From Dryococelus australis (taxonomy: Eukaryota > Arthropoda > Insecta > Phasmatodea > Phasmatidae), in contig CM056994.1 of NCBI GenBank assembly GCA_029891345.1, positions 136,158,457 to 136,222,456 on the forward strand: DNA of 64,000 nucleotides. The letters run 5' to 3'. The position numbers were made by a program, and so were the translations under genes. A model generated the notes under the pieces. It saw only the letters and a list, made by a program, of their open reading frames with translations, searched no databases and was not told where the DNA came from. Numbering within the stretch: the first letter of the stretch is position 1; each line of letters opens with the position of its first letter. This document shows, piece by piece, positions 1 through 11,627 of this stretch.

Positions 1-2055
1 TAACAAATGATTACTTTAATAATGTGATTTGATATAATTAATACGTATTTATATGCAGTTTAAAGACATTTTTATAGTTTTCAACACTTACATAAGTTAA
101 GATTCACTGGGTTATAAAAGAGTTTTATTTGCAGCTATACCTTCTCTCCTTAGTGATAAGTAAGATAGTATGCATTGCTAGTTGCATGGAGATTTCCAGA
201 ATAATTCACAACTTACAATGGGACATGTCTTCCGCCCGCATGATGCGTGGGCGTAAACCCGGCTTTAAGTGGTGACTCTCCTTACAAACGCAGTGCCGTG
301 CGGACCAACGTAATAATAGGGTGCAAGCCGACGAGAATATTTGTCATGTCCGTCATCCTAATTTTATTCAGAAAGTTACCTGAGGAGTGTTTTAATACTT
401 GGCTAAAGTTTTGCGGGCATTTTAAGTAGAGGCCCATGTAAAACTAGATAGTTATTTGAGTGCTTCGCCAGACGATGCCAACGCCAACAGAGTGAACTGT
501 AAGATGAACTCATCAGTACTAATCTATCTCTGATTCTTTAAATTCATGACACCCAAGTTTGATTTTTGTGTAGAACTGTTGAATAAGTGTTTATTAGTCC
601 TGACATGATTAATGATTCTCACTAAATTGAATAAGGACTTAAAAAATATGTACCACAGGATGAACATAATTTTCAAGTTAGTTATATCATACCCAATAGC
701 TACGAGATTAATGATTTTTGTGATTTTACCTACTGAATTAGCCAGGAGTAAATCGTTTTGTGTTTTAAAGAACATTAACTTCTGCAGTGAAACAGTGACA
801 GATTTATTTAACTGATCACGTAATCAGCATGCTCTATAGAGTGGTAGTAATTGAGTACTTGAAAAGTTCATTGAAATAAAAATTAAGTAATTTCACCAAG
901 CCCAAACTTAAGCTATCTGAAATTTAGGTCGGATCAGTCGTAAAATTAAGATATCCCACATTCCCGTTCTTAAAAAATAAAATTATTTTTCTTATTTATC
1001 CAAGTGATTTCTTATATAGGTACGTTGGTAACCAAAGGAGCAGTAATTACTCAAAGCATGGTATAATCAAACTGAGTTCTCATCCATGTAATTTACTGTT
1101 GCTAGTTTCTTTATCAGTGTTGAATTGTGTCCAAGTGCTTTGTTTGCAGAGCTGTTAAGTAGTTTCTTTTGTTTTATTGTGTGACCATTTTATTCATTGA
1201 TTTGTGGTGCAGCAGTGCTATGATCTCTGTGCTATTAATAACCATTCCTACAACATGCCTAACCACCATATTTATCCACACACAACACAGAATCTTTAAA
1301 CATTACAGAACTCTTCACAATTACGTGCTTAGCAGAGAGGTGTGCAATGTTGAGGACACTGAAAAAGCATTGGAGTTTTTGGGACAAATGAAAAACCAAC
1401 AGTAAATATGGGCGTTACTTGAATCTGATGAGAGAAATTTGGGCCAATTATTTTCTACATAATATTAGAAAACTTCCATGGCAAGACTATGTGTTAACAT
1501 ATGCAGTGCTGGGCAATATTCAATCTAACACAATTTATAACTAATGACTTAGGCCTAAACATGTAATCATGACTTTAAAATTGAATAGTTATGGTCGTAA
1601 CATGACTAATGAGTGTATGTTTTTTGTTAGTTATTTAGTTATGAAAACCTACTTTTGATTGAGATCTTTACTTAATTCACAAAATATGACTCCTTTTGGC
1701 CACTGTAAACTCTTGTATTTTGCGATGTTTTCATACATAAATGGGAAAATGGATTAAATAAAACTACTTTTTCAATCATTGTTACTTTTGTGGTGGCTAA
1801 TTAGTTGTTACGAAATACTTTGGTCTACTAATGAATATATTGTATGATTTAGTTCATTACGCCCAACAATGAACCTAGTTGACAATAATTATTACTCTAA
1901 TGACATGAATACTGATGTACATATTACACTAAGAATGTAATCGGTGTTGACCATCATTAAATGATACTATTTCGCGCACAATATTTAGTTTAATTCATAA
2001 TAATAGTGTGTTCTTACCAAACTCTTAATTTTTATTCCTGTTTTTTTCTCCTCGC
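1..2055. other. no recognisable gene (AT-rich DNA)
   Basis: Open frames here are short (78 codons or fewer), in low-complexity AT-rich sequence, and none shows a family motif I recognise. The stretch near 200-460 is more GC-rich and holds a 60-codon frame, but nothing links it to a known protein. Confidence 0.6.
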
Positions 2056-2190
2056 ATCCTGGATCCAATGCCGACAAAATCTTCATCCATGAAGCCCCCC
2101 TCAATATTCTTGTCATGGTATAATACACACTTTACATCCCATATATTTCACTAGTTCAATTAGCATCTCAAAGTCAATATCTTCAACCAT
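2056..2190 (-). pseudogene. MADF-domain relic (N-terminal part)
   Basis: The minus strand starts with ATG at 2190 in a good Kozak setting (AACCATGG). It reads an acidic N-terminus then DFEMLIELV, the usual first helix of a MADF DNA-binding domain. After one frame change it continues with VLYHDKNIEGGFMDEDFV and GIGSRM, matching the MADF pattern of a leucine-tyrosine-aspartate block followed by an acidic helix. MADF proteins are insect regulators that bind DNA through a Myb-like fold, and related proteins also occur as accessory proteins of PIF/Harbinger transposons. The frame break and absence of a clear splice donor after GIGSRM mark it as broken. The upstream 140 bases are GC-rich, unlike the surroundings, and could be an old promoter or 5' leader. 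A MITE lies 139 bases away. Family assignment is by pattern only. Confidence 0.5.
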
Positions 2191-2199
2191 GGTTGACGC

Positions 2200-2240
2200 T
2201 CGTCTGCCGGCTACAGTAGCTCGCGTTGTAGCCGGGCGTA
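2200..2240. other. GC-rich hairpin upstream of the MADF relic
   Basis: GCCGGCTACA is followed about 11 bases later by TGTAGCCGGGC, a near-perfect inverted repeat (one bulged G). It sits in a short CG-containing island upstream of the MADF-like ATG. Confidence 0.5.
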
Positions 2241-2328
2241 CCGAAGCCCAAAGATAAACACGCCGGGACAGCATTCGTCTGCAGCAGCCCAGCCGCTCTT
2301 TTGTTTAGACAGCCGTATTGTTGATATA

Positions 2329-2547
2329 GGCTGTTCACGGTAGTGAGCACTTTTTAGGGCCCATCCAACACGCATTAACCACTAATAAATATATCTTATT
2401 GCAGCATCACGCATTACATTTTGATGGTGGTAAAATATGTTCACTGTGTCTATTGGTCATATTGCAACGTGAAGCAAGAAGATGGAATTGGATGAAGGGA
2501 AAAATTTATAAGGACCTTAAAAAGTGCTCACTTTACCGTGAACAGCC
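2329..2547. mobile_element. MITE, family A copy 1 (219 bp)
   Basis: The left end reads GGCTGTTCACGGT and the right end is the inverse, ACCGTGAACAGCC. The inverted ends extend about 35-40 bases and include AGTGAGCACTTTTTA / TAAAAAGTGCTCACT. TATA flanks both sides, consistent with a target duplication of TA or TATA. No ORF is present, so it is non-autonomous. The interior (cattaaccactaataaatat) is found reverse-complemented inside the copy at 61283-61516, confirming one family in opposite orientations. Confidence 0.88.
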
Positions 2548-3228
2548 TATAAGTTAAATAACTTTAACTTTTTATTTTTAAAATGTCTTAATACTTGAAA
2601 ATAGGCGCTACATTAAAATAAAGATGTAAGTAATGCTACTTTAGACCTACTCAATGTGTTAGGTATTTATATTATTAGTGAAATTTTTTATATCCGAATA
2701 CTCGCTACGTTGATAAATGAAGTAGCAAAGAGAATGAGTATCATACCACGATGTAGACATGTATTTTCTCTCGGCCATGCATAATACAATGGTTCACTAT
2801 AAATTATGGTATTTTTTCGTACTATAACCAATTTGCAATAGCACAACGTACAAAGCTGTAAATTACAGTTCACATCACTGAAATGCGCCTTTTCTACCAT
2901 ATCAAAAGGCGTTTTCGAAACAAATATTGTAGTAGTTGGTAGTTCAGTTCTGGCATATGTTTACCAGTTGTAAAATTATGCTCTTTCTTTTTATCCAATG
3001 ACAAACTGTTACAAATTAGTTTTGGTTGTAAAACTTTACGAAATATTATTTACCGTATAAACGTGCCAAAAGACACACAGATGTTACAATCCATGGTCCA
3101 CGAATGGATAGCCTGTTCCGTTTCATAATGAGTTATTTCCGGATACTCAAGAAATGCATACTTTTGCGTACTTATCACCGAACGTGACATTCCATGTGTA
3201 TACTATCGTTGTTCGAATTCCCAATTAA
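2548..3228. other. no recognisable gene
   Basis: AT-rich sequence with only short frames. Nothing assignable was seen. Confidence 0.5.
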
Positions 3229-3596
3229 GGCAGTTTCTGAATTCTCAGTGTATACTTGTTAAGTATATACATTTGCGTACTAGCATTGATGTGTACTTAT
3301 TGAAACTATTCGGAAATAACATCAGCTATTCATATTCGACTGTCGCACATTCTGGCGGAAATACCAGAAACTACGTAACAGAAAAATTCGGTGCAATATG
3401 GTTATATATTTACGTTACAACTTCTACGATTATGCATTAAGTAGACGTATCATAGACAAATAAAGTGTTACATAACCTTAAAAACATTAATTTATTTTTG
3501 TCATGGTTTTGTACATTGCCATCTTACTAGTTTAACTGCTGAAACATGGCTTTAGCCGGGAATGGGTAGCATTAGCGGGCGTGTATAATTTACAGG
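3229..3596 (+). repeat. partial copy of the end of the large inverted repeat
   Basis: It starts GGCAGTTTCTGAATTCTCAG and runs through blocks shared with 4324-4640 in the same order, including the GTGTATACTTGT segment, the GAAACTATTCGG segment and GAAACATGGCTTTA near 3542. It is a direct, truncated relative of the left arm of the 7.3 kb inverted repeat. Confidence 0.75.
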
Positions 3597-3784
3597 ACGG
3601 AAATGAAAGGCGATCCAGAAATAATGTACAGTGGTTGCTTGGCAGAGTAGCAAGACAACACGTGTATGTTGTTTTGAAGGACAACTAATACAAACAAATA
3701 GGCCAATATAATGTCTGTGTTTGCTCATTGTACACTTTGAGTACAAATCATACAAAAGAAAAACAAATTACAGAAATATAGAAA

Positions 3785-4010
3785 GTTCTGCACCCTTGTA
3801 TCCTAAGGTTATGTTTATCTGTTCAGCTTCTCTCGATTTCACAAGTATTCATACCACACTAATAGCCTTGGGATATTGCTTTATCACATTGGAAGATTGT
3901 AAACAAATTAGGAGAGTTGTTATGGGATTTGTTGCATTTATTTATTGTGTGTAAAAAGTTATTACACAGAAACTGGCATTTGTTCCTCGTCCCTCAAGCC
4001 TAGGCTACAA
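3785..4010 (+). repeat. dispersed direct repeat (partner at 6545-6760)
   Basis: The segment with GTTATGTTTATCTGTTCAGC and GGAAGATTGTAAACAAATTA recurs at 6545-6760 with scattered substitutions. No protein family is recognisable in either copy. Confidence 0.75.
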
Positions 4011-4098
4011 TCACCATAGTGTTCCCATTACAAAATAACAGTGGCGTACTGGCGTTGCTGTGAAAGTATGAAAATGTACTGGCTACAATGGCAGTAAA

Positions 4099-4316
4099 GG
4101 TGTTCACGGTAAAGTGAGCACTTTTGAGAGCAACCTTTGAAAAATGCTACTGCTCTTATCTGCATATATTGTAATGGGCAGACTGGCTGTCATGTGCCCA
4201 GTTAAGTTGGCAACGATGGACTGAAAGTAGTTCCATGTGTTAGCGTTAAATTACAAGTGTTAAATAAACATTTGTGAATATTGAAATATTTTATTTTACT
4301 TTCTATTTTATTAATT
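4099..4316 (+). mobile_element. MITE, family A long-subtype copy, truncated
   Basis: The left end (TGTTCACGGTAAAGTGAGCA) matches family A. The interior resembles the copy at 54126-54494, sharing CATGTGCCCAGTTAAGTTGG and the stretch before ATTTGTGA. The right end is missing because the sequence passes into the start of the large inverted repeat near 4322. Confidence 0.72.
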
Positions 4317-4323
4317 CATATTA

Positions 4324-6385
4324 GGCAGTTTCTGAATTCTCAGTGTATACTTGTCAAGTATATACATTTTGGTACTAGCAGTGATGTGTACCAGTTGTGT
4401 ACTTGTTGAAACTATTCGGACAATTAATCGCCTCGTCATGCTAGACTGGTCGCGCATCCTGGTGGAAATATCAGACACTATGTAACAGAAAATTTGATGC
4501 ATGGTGTTATGAATCCATTATGACATCATCTATGGTTTTTGATAAAGTAAAGAAATAACCACGAGGGCCAGCGCAGAAACATGGCTTTAAATAAACTAAT
4601 AATAGGAGCAATAGTGGGCGCGTATCATTTACATGTCACTAATAATGAAGTTATGTTTCATTGTTTGTTTGTAACTGCGTATCACATAATTACTCCAGCC
4701 ACACACTGCCATGCATGTGAAGCTGGATTATGGAACAATTGTTATTTTGTACTGCAGATGTGTTATTGACACACATATTATTACTTACATACTTTCAAAC
4801 ATTTTCTCCATTCAAGGAACACATTTATGCTTTGCTCTCATGTTATGGAACAAATCCTGTAGCTAGTATATCAGTCCATTACTAATGAAATGAACACCTT
4901 GGCAGTAACACTTTTAAGTGTTAAACATTTTAGTTATGGGCTCCTAGAAATAAATTTATTATTGTTTCATATTACACAACAAAGAAAACGTCAAGTCCCA
5001 TATTAATATTCATACCTAAAACTTGAATGCTATTACTTCACCGGCGTACTGCTACAGGTATAGGGTTTATTATATTGTTTTATTTCTCCATAATAATGAT
5101 AATGCAATGTTTCTATTCTCTAAACATACCTTTAGGTGCCAATTAAGAATGCCACAAATTGATATATGTACTAGTGGAATGTTTTGCAATGGCTTGTTTG
5201 TATTCTAACATCTCATCCAAGAAATATAATTATATTGTACTGCTATTCTGTTAGCATGACTGCATTGCTTTTATGACTGTCAAGTTGCCAGTCAGGTATC
5301 ACGCAAATCAACCCTAATGAAAGGATTTGCTGCATAAATGGGGCTGAGCTGTCAAAGCGGCACCAGGATCTCTCAAAACGTCACACAAAACTATTCTGCA
5401 GTTTCCTGGACGTCCAGTTTTATATATATTTTAGAGTGCTTGTTTTAGGATGTGAAATAAAGTACTGGGTATTATTGCATTTGCACCAAAATCTCTAAAT
5501 TGTTCATATTCAGAATATTTACTGCTACAATGAGAACAAAGAGAATATAAACATATATTTTTCAGACTTCTGCTTTAACCCAAAATGCCACGTCTCAAGC
5601 ATTTTACTGCAAGGTGTCATAAAGATGCCATGCTGTATAATGGTTTGAAATCATGAATATGTTATTGTACACTTAACAGTTCTCCAGTTTGTTCCACAGT
5701 TCATATACAAAATTGTTGATCACTTTACATAATGTAGCTAATCTGTGGAAAAATATAATTTATTGTAGATTACAATAATAATGATCCAATTTTGTTCCCA
5801 CTGAGGCAGGGTCAATGGATGAGATGAGGGGAGGGGAATAGTAGCAAGTGGAGCACGTTGCCGTGCAGGAGGGCCAAACTTGTCATTGTCTGCCAGTCTT
5901 AAAGATTAGTGTGTTGAGATGGGAGAGGCCTGGAACTATGACTGAATGAAAAGGCAAAGACAATGGAAGCAACCTGCGAAAACCCATCAACAGCATTGCC
6001 ATGTTTTGTGGGAAACACTATATGTACTGTATTTTGTCATCGTTGGCAGAACAAAATGCCATAGTGAAGTTGCAATAAATTACACTAACACTCAAATGAC
6101 AATTCCTCGATATATCCCTGACTTTTACGTGTTTTCTGTGAGGGTGAACATCCTGTATTGTTACAATCATAATGTATATCAATGCTCTATTGAACTCAAT
6201 TTAACACAAAATGCTTTTTGTCTACAATGTCTTAACCCCCCTACCCCTTCCATTATTTTTCACAATATACACAGTTTATTTGAACACTGCACCAACGAAT
6301 GCTGGTAGTTAAAATTACTTTGTTTTTACTCTACATACGGTTACCACTATTTTATTCTAACTTTTAGGGCAAATGTACCATTTGT
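4324..6385 (+). repeat. left arm of large inverted repeat
   Basis: This arm pairs as reverse complement with 7545-11625. Landmarks: GGCAGTTTCTGAATTCTCAG at 4324 pairs with the end at 11625; the frame starting at 5023 pairs with 10808-11059; the TGAGGCAGGGTCAATGGATG block near 5810 pairs with about 10230-10250; the GCATTGCCATGTTTTGTGG block near 5993 pairs near 10100; the GACTTTTACGTGTTTTCTGT block near 6120 pairs near 7810; the poly-C tract near 6236 pairs with the G run at 7684. The short open frames in both arms have no known domain, so I treat them as chance ORFs kept by duplication. Confidence 0.9.
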
Positions 6386-6544
6386 TGTATGAAATATGCA
6401 ACCACATAGGGCCAAGAGAGATTGCAAGGGATCACCTAAGAGTTAAAATAAACAATACCCTGGCAGCAATAGGCTTATGTTAGTCACACACGTTACAGAT
6501 GCTATTTATTATAAATTTACAAGACCATAGCAGGAATATAAAAT

Positions 6545-6760
6545 TCTTGCACCTCTGTATCCTGCGGTTATGTTTATCTGTTCAGCTTCTGTTGATTTCA
6601 CAAATATTTATTCCAGATCATCAATAGCCTTGCGATATTACTTTATCACATCACTGGAAGATTGTAAACAAATTATAGCAGTTGTTATAGGATTTTTTAA
6701 AATTTATTTATTGTATTTAAAGGGACATCACAGACACTGACATCCTTTTCTCTTTCCCAG
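6545..6760 (+). repeat. second copy of the 3785-4010 repeat
   Basis: It shares the GTTATGTTTATCTGTTCAGC and GGAAGATTGTAAACAAATTA blocks with 3785-4010 and lies in the spacer between the two arms of the large inverted repeat. Confidence 0.72.
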
Positions 6761-6781
6761 ATACCTACCCTATAATGTGTT

Positions 6782-7180
6782 TGATACAAAAAGAAAGATA
6801 AATACAATTCAGTGAGGTTAGTACATACTAAATTGGAAATGCAGAATGCAATTTTAATATTATTTGTATGCCAACACATCAGAAATATGCTGCAGAAATC
6901 TATAAAACGCTCATAATGTTGTCCATATTTCTATGCACATTTATTAACCTGACAATTATTTACACAACCCATTCACGGCAATATACACATTGATAACAAA
7001 AGAAAGATAAATACAACACAATGGGGGTTTGTAATATCTTGGAAATACGGATTGAAATTGCAATATTATTTGTATAAGCATACATCTGGGAAATATGCTG
7101 CAGAGGTCTAAACAACACTCAGAATTTTATTCATAATAGAAAGCAAATTTATTAAGCTGACAATTATCAACACATGCAAC
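6782..7180 (+). repeat. tandem duplication, about 209 bp unit
   Basis: Two adjacent units both contain AAAAGAAAGATAAATACA, then AAATATGCTGCAGA, then a TTTATTAA-CTGACAATTAT segment. The offset between matching blocks is close to 209 bases. It occupies the spacer of the large inverted repeat. Confidence 0.75.
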
Positions 7181-7865
7181 AGAACAACATTTTGTAAATA
7201 CAACTTATTAACTTTTAAAACTTGTGAGCTTTATAACCACAAAACATACAAGTTAATTTTCACACCTGAAATACAATATGACGACTGTCGTGAGTACGTA
7301 AGTATGCCCAGGAAGTATACAATTTCAAATACTTACCAAGTAGAGATTCTGTGTGTACTATTCTGGAAATTTTAACAGTGCTAGCTAGTATACACATGGT
7401 GATGTTACTTCCAGGGACAAGTATGCATAAGTATGCATTTTTTGAGGATCTATACTTGGTATTTAAAATTATATCTTTGTTTGGCATACTTGCATACATG
7501 TGTGTATGTATGTGTGTGTGTCTATATATATTTTTTCTCATGCAACAGATGGTACATTGGTCCTAAAAGCTAGAATAAAATAGTGGTAACCATGTAGTGC
7601 AAAAACAAAATAATTCCTAATTACCAGCATTTGTGAGTACAGTATTCAAATAAACTGTGCATGCTGTGAAAAATAATTGGAGTGGGGGGGGGGGGGGGGG
7701 ACGTTAAGACATTGTAGAGAAAAAGCATTTAATATTAAATTGAGTTCAACAGAGCATTGCTATACGTTATGATTGTAACAATACAGACTGTTCACCCTCA
7801 GAGAAAACAGGGAAAAGTCAGGGATATATGGGAATTGTCACTTGAATCAGGGAAAATATAAATAG

Positions 7866-8505
7866 TTGCTACTCTGCAAAAGGTGTTAGTTGTCTGAATA
7901 CACGATAATATAATTATGAGCATACACATTTTGTAAGACTTCAATTTTCCAGTGTGTGATCAGTCAATAATGCATACACCCTATTTGCCATGTGTTTTCC
8001 CTTCGCCAAGCCTTCGGGCACATCAGGGAATGGGACCCTCCAAAGCCTGCCTAAATCACCTTACCTTTGAACAGTGTGTTATGAGAGTAATTCTTTCAAT
8101 CATGCAATAAGTCAGCAGTTCAATATCAGGTGTGTGGATCAGCCTTTAATAGGCCCACTGTTTAGTAAACACTGCAGATAGTAAATGTGAGGGGAGATCA
8201 ACCCGCTGTTCCTGAGAACATCTAGAGTCTCCAGCTCTCGAACAGCCTCGACACTGCCACATGTGGTGACAGGCACCTAGTCGGATAACAAATACGTCAA
8301 CAATTCTTCCCAATCGCAACCTCACCGGCCCTCAAAACATCTTGCACCTCCAACCGAGGCACCACACTGCATCAGCCTACATATATGTACAAAGTAATGT
8401 ATTGGTGTGATTGTAACGAGCACTCATGTGAAGTCAGTAGCATGTATCACAAGAAATATCGATGGACTGAATCAAATGTCAGTCCTGCTTGCTTGTTCTG
8501 TTGCA
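7866..8505. other. unassigned insertion in the right arm
   Basis: These roughly 640 bases have no partner in the left arm, while both flanks do. The sequence is more GC-rich than the arm. I see no terminal inverted repeats, poly-A tail or coding motif, so its class is unknown. Confidence 0.55.
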
Positions 8506-8592
8506 GTGTAATGTAATGCAACTTCACTGATGGCATTTTGTTCTGTCAACGATGACAAAAGACAGTATTGTATTTCAATATTCCCAAAAATA

Positions 8593-9933
8593 CAGGGTGA
8601 GCCCTTTAAAAGAGTCCCAGTGGGACATGTGTGTAAACAGAGTGAGGGTATGAGGAAATACAGACCAGTGTGACAACAACATATAGAGTAAGGTGCTGGA
8701 AGTGTTCACCAAGTGACCTTGAGGCATGCTGCGCGCAGCTTTCGCGAGCTACGGTTGGTTGAGTGATGAACAGCAAAGAGGAACGTTATGGATGTGTTTC
8801 AGTGCACCAGCATGGTGTTGACGGTTCAGCAGCGTATTTTTGTGGTGGAGATATATGCATCCCACGGTTCTTGGAAGGAGTGTGCAGAATTGTTTCAGGC
8901 GGAGTTTGCAGTGGGTGGGGTTACAGCGATGCCCCCTGCCAAACCAGTGATGCAAAAACTGGTTGCAAAATGGCGTGCAACCAATGCGTGCTGAATAAAC
9001 AAAATGTGCGTCAAAAGACTGTCCGCAGTGAGGCAAAAGTCGCCGACCCAGCACAGATAATGACACGCAGTCCACATAAATAGTCTCAGCATTTGTTGCA
9101 ACAGTTGCAGGTGTCCCATTCAACCACTATGCGGATCCTGAAGCAGGACCTGCACCTGCACGCATACAAATTTACTGTGGTGCATCAGTTGCTGGATGTG
9201 GAAAAGGCAGCTCAAGTGCAGTTCTGTGAGTGGTTTCTGCCCAATATTGCTCCGGAGGTGTTGCAGGATGGATAAATATTCTTTTCCAATGAAGCATGGT
9301 TCCATCTGTCACGGTATATAAACTCCCAGAACATGCGCCATTGGTTAGGTGGCAATCCACACGTGTTGAAGGAAGCTACACTGCATCCTCAGAAACTGTG
9401 TGTGTGGTGTGCCGTGTCATCACGTTGCATCATCTCCATGTTCTTCCATGAGACTGTGAACTCGGCTCATTGCATCGAACACATTTTCAACGTTTTTGTG
9501 GGACAACTGGCGGAGGATGAGCAATAATGATTACTTTCAGCAGGATGGAGCCACGGTGCATACTGCATGTGTAACGATCGCATGCAGAGTCGGTGTTTCA
9601 GCCTGATTGTGTAATCAACTGCAGAACAAACAAACCTATGCCACCCCATTCTCCAGATTTATCCATCTGTGATTCCTTCTTGTACGCCACTCTAAAGGGG
9701 CAGGTCTACAGCAACAACCCGCCAACATTATCACAGCTATCGCTGCCATCCAACAGCATGTCCTCGCCCATGCCTTTCATAACTTTTGGTGTCCTCTGCA
9801 CACCTGCCTCGAGATCAATGGCGGCCACTGCCAGCAGCCACTCTACGTATTTTGTTGTCACACTGAACTGTAGTTTCTCATTCCCTCGCTCCGATACACG
9901 TCCCACAGGGCTTCTTTTAAAGGACTCAACCTG
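8593..9933 (+). mobile_element. Tc1/mariner-superfamily transposon with long TIRs (1341 bp)
   Basis: The left end is CAGGGTGAGCCCTTTAAAAG and the right end is the near inverse (CTTTTAAAGGACTCAACCTG). TA flanks both sides, the target duplication typical of the superfamily. The inverted repeats extend roughly 100 bases (matching GTGTGACAACAACATA on the left with the inverse of TATTTTGTTGTCACAC on the right). The element lies wholly inside the right arm of the large inverted repeat and must be younger than it. It is complete end to end, but its gene is dead. Confidence 0.88.
8788..9770 (+). pseudogene. Tc1/mariner-like transposase, decayed
   Basis: The frame starting with MDVFQCTSM carries an N-terminal helix-turn-helix-like block (VQQRIFVVEIYASHGSWKEC) that begins many insect transposases of this type. 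After stops and frame changes, 9093-9275 gives the middle HTH region (HSTTMRILKQDLHLHAYKF). The catalytic core follows: FFSNEAWFHLS near 9280, then NSQNMRHWLGGNPHVL, VWCAV and FFHETVNS. A degraded QDGAT region near 9540, a PPHSPDL-like segment near 9640 and a VYSNNPPTLSQL block near 9705 complete the order expected of a DDE enzyme of about 330-350 residues. The first catalytic aspartate, normally in FSDEAWFHLS, is asparagine here. Multiple stops mean it cannot make transposase. Confidence 0.82.
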
Positions 9934-11627
9934 TATATTTCAGGGGAATTAGGAGCTACTGCCTGGTAAACAAGGAAAAGTAAGGGAATTCCAAAATGGA
10001 AATTCAGTGGACACCCTTCAATACTTTCACATACATACAAATCCACAGTGAAGCAGGTGTAACTATTTGCTTCGTATTCTTTCATCATGTTAATCCACAA
10101 TACATGGCAATGCTGTTGGTGGGTTTTCGCAGAAATCTCTCTCATCTCAACACACTAAGGCTGGCTGACAATGCCATGTTTAGTCCTCCTGTAGGGCAGC
10201 GTGCTCCACTTGCCACTATCCCCCTTCCCCTCATCTCATCCATTGACCCTGCCTGATGTGGGAACAAAATTGGAGCATTATTATTGTAATCCACAATAAA
10301 TTACATTTTGCTACAGATTAGCTACATTACATAAAGTGATAAACAATTTTGTATATGAACTGTGGAACAAACTGGATAAATGTTAAGTGTACAGTAACAT
10401 GGTTTCAAACCATTATACAGCATGGCATCTTTATGACACCTTGTAGTAAAATGCTTGAGACGTGGCATTGTGGATTAAAGCAGAAGTCTGAAAAATGTGT
10501 GTTTATATACTCTCTGTTCTCATTGTAGCAGTAAACATTCTGAATATGAACAATTAGAGTGTTTGGTGCACATGCAATAATACCTAGGATTTTATTTCAC
10601 ATTAACCTAAAACAAGCACTGTGAAATATCTATAAAAAATAGGCATCCAGGAAACCACAGAAGGGTTTGGTGTGACGTTTTGAGAGTTAAAGTATTATTT
10701 CCTGAAGGAACAAGATCCTGGTGCCTCTTTGACAGCTCAGCACCATTTCTACAGCAAACCCTTTCATTGGGGCTGATTTGAATGATACCAAACTGGCAAC
10801 TTGACAGTCATATAAGCAATGCAGTCATGCTAACAGAATAGCAATACAATATAATTATATATTTTTTGGATAATGTTAGAATACAGTAACAAACACTACA
10901 AAACATTCCACTAGTACATATATTAATTTGTGGCATTCTTAATTGGTACCTAAAAGTATGTTTGCAGAAAAGAAATTCTGCATTATCATTATGGAGAAAT
11001 AAAACAATATAATAAAAGCAATACCTGTACCAGTACGCTGGTGAAGTAATAGCATTCAAGTTTTAGGTATGAATATTAATGTGGGACTCTTGCAGTTTTC
11101 TATGTCGTGTACGTGAAATAACAATAAATTTACTTTAGGAGCCTATAACTGAAATGTTAACACTTCAAAGTGTTACTGCAAAGGTGTTCATTTCAGTTGT
11201 ATTTGAGATATTATATTTGAGATATTCTAGATACAGGATTTGTTCTATCACACGAGAGCAAAGCATAAATGTTTGTTGAATGAAGAAAATGTTTGAGTGT
11301 ATGTAAGTAATAATATGTTTTTCTATAACAAATCTAAAGTACAAACTTGACAAATGTTCCATAATCTAGCTTCACATGCATGGTGGTGTGACTGGAGTAA
11401 TTATGTTATACTCAGAAAATGTCATCGTGTATTTATAACACCATGCATCAAATTTTCTGTTTTCACATAGAGTCAAATATTTCCACCAGAATGTGCGACT
11501 AGTCTTAACATGACGAGGTGATTACGTTTCAGAATAGTTTCAACAAGTACATGACTAGTACCCATCACAGCTAGTATGCAAATGTATATACTTAACTAGT
11601 ATACACTGAGAATTCAGAAACAGCCTA

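Larger units (their letters stand above)
7545..11625 (-). repeat. right arm of large inverted repeat, with insertions
   Basis: This is the reverse complement of 4324-6385, but longer because of insertions. About 640 bases (7866-8505) and about 1.5 kb (8585-10088, containing a complete transposon) separate blocks that are contiguous in the left arm. The small block at 8507-8580 between them pairs with left-arm 6015-6075, showing these are two separate insertions. Confidence 0.88.
4322..11627. mobile_element. candidate foldback-type element (7.3 kb)
   Basis: The two arms begin and end with inverted GGC(A/T)GTTTCTGAATTCTC termini and are flanked by TA on both sides. This is compatible with a transposon having very long terminal inverted repeats (foldback type), or with an inverted duplication whose ends happen to coincide with a repeat. 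A partial solo end at 3229 shows the terminus is dispersed, which favours a mobile element. No transposase was found in the central 6390-7540 spacer, so any movement would depend on an enzyme supplied in trans. Confidence 0.5.

Noticed and set aside
5023-5208. Open frame conserved in both arms of the inverted repeat (partner 10808-11059)
   Set aside because: Similarity is explained by duplication of the DNA. The frames end differently and have no known motif.
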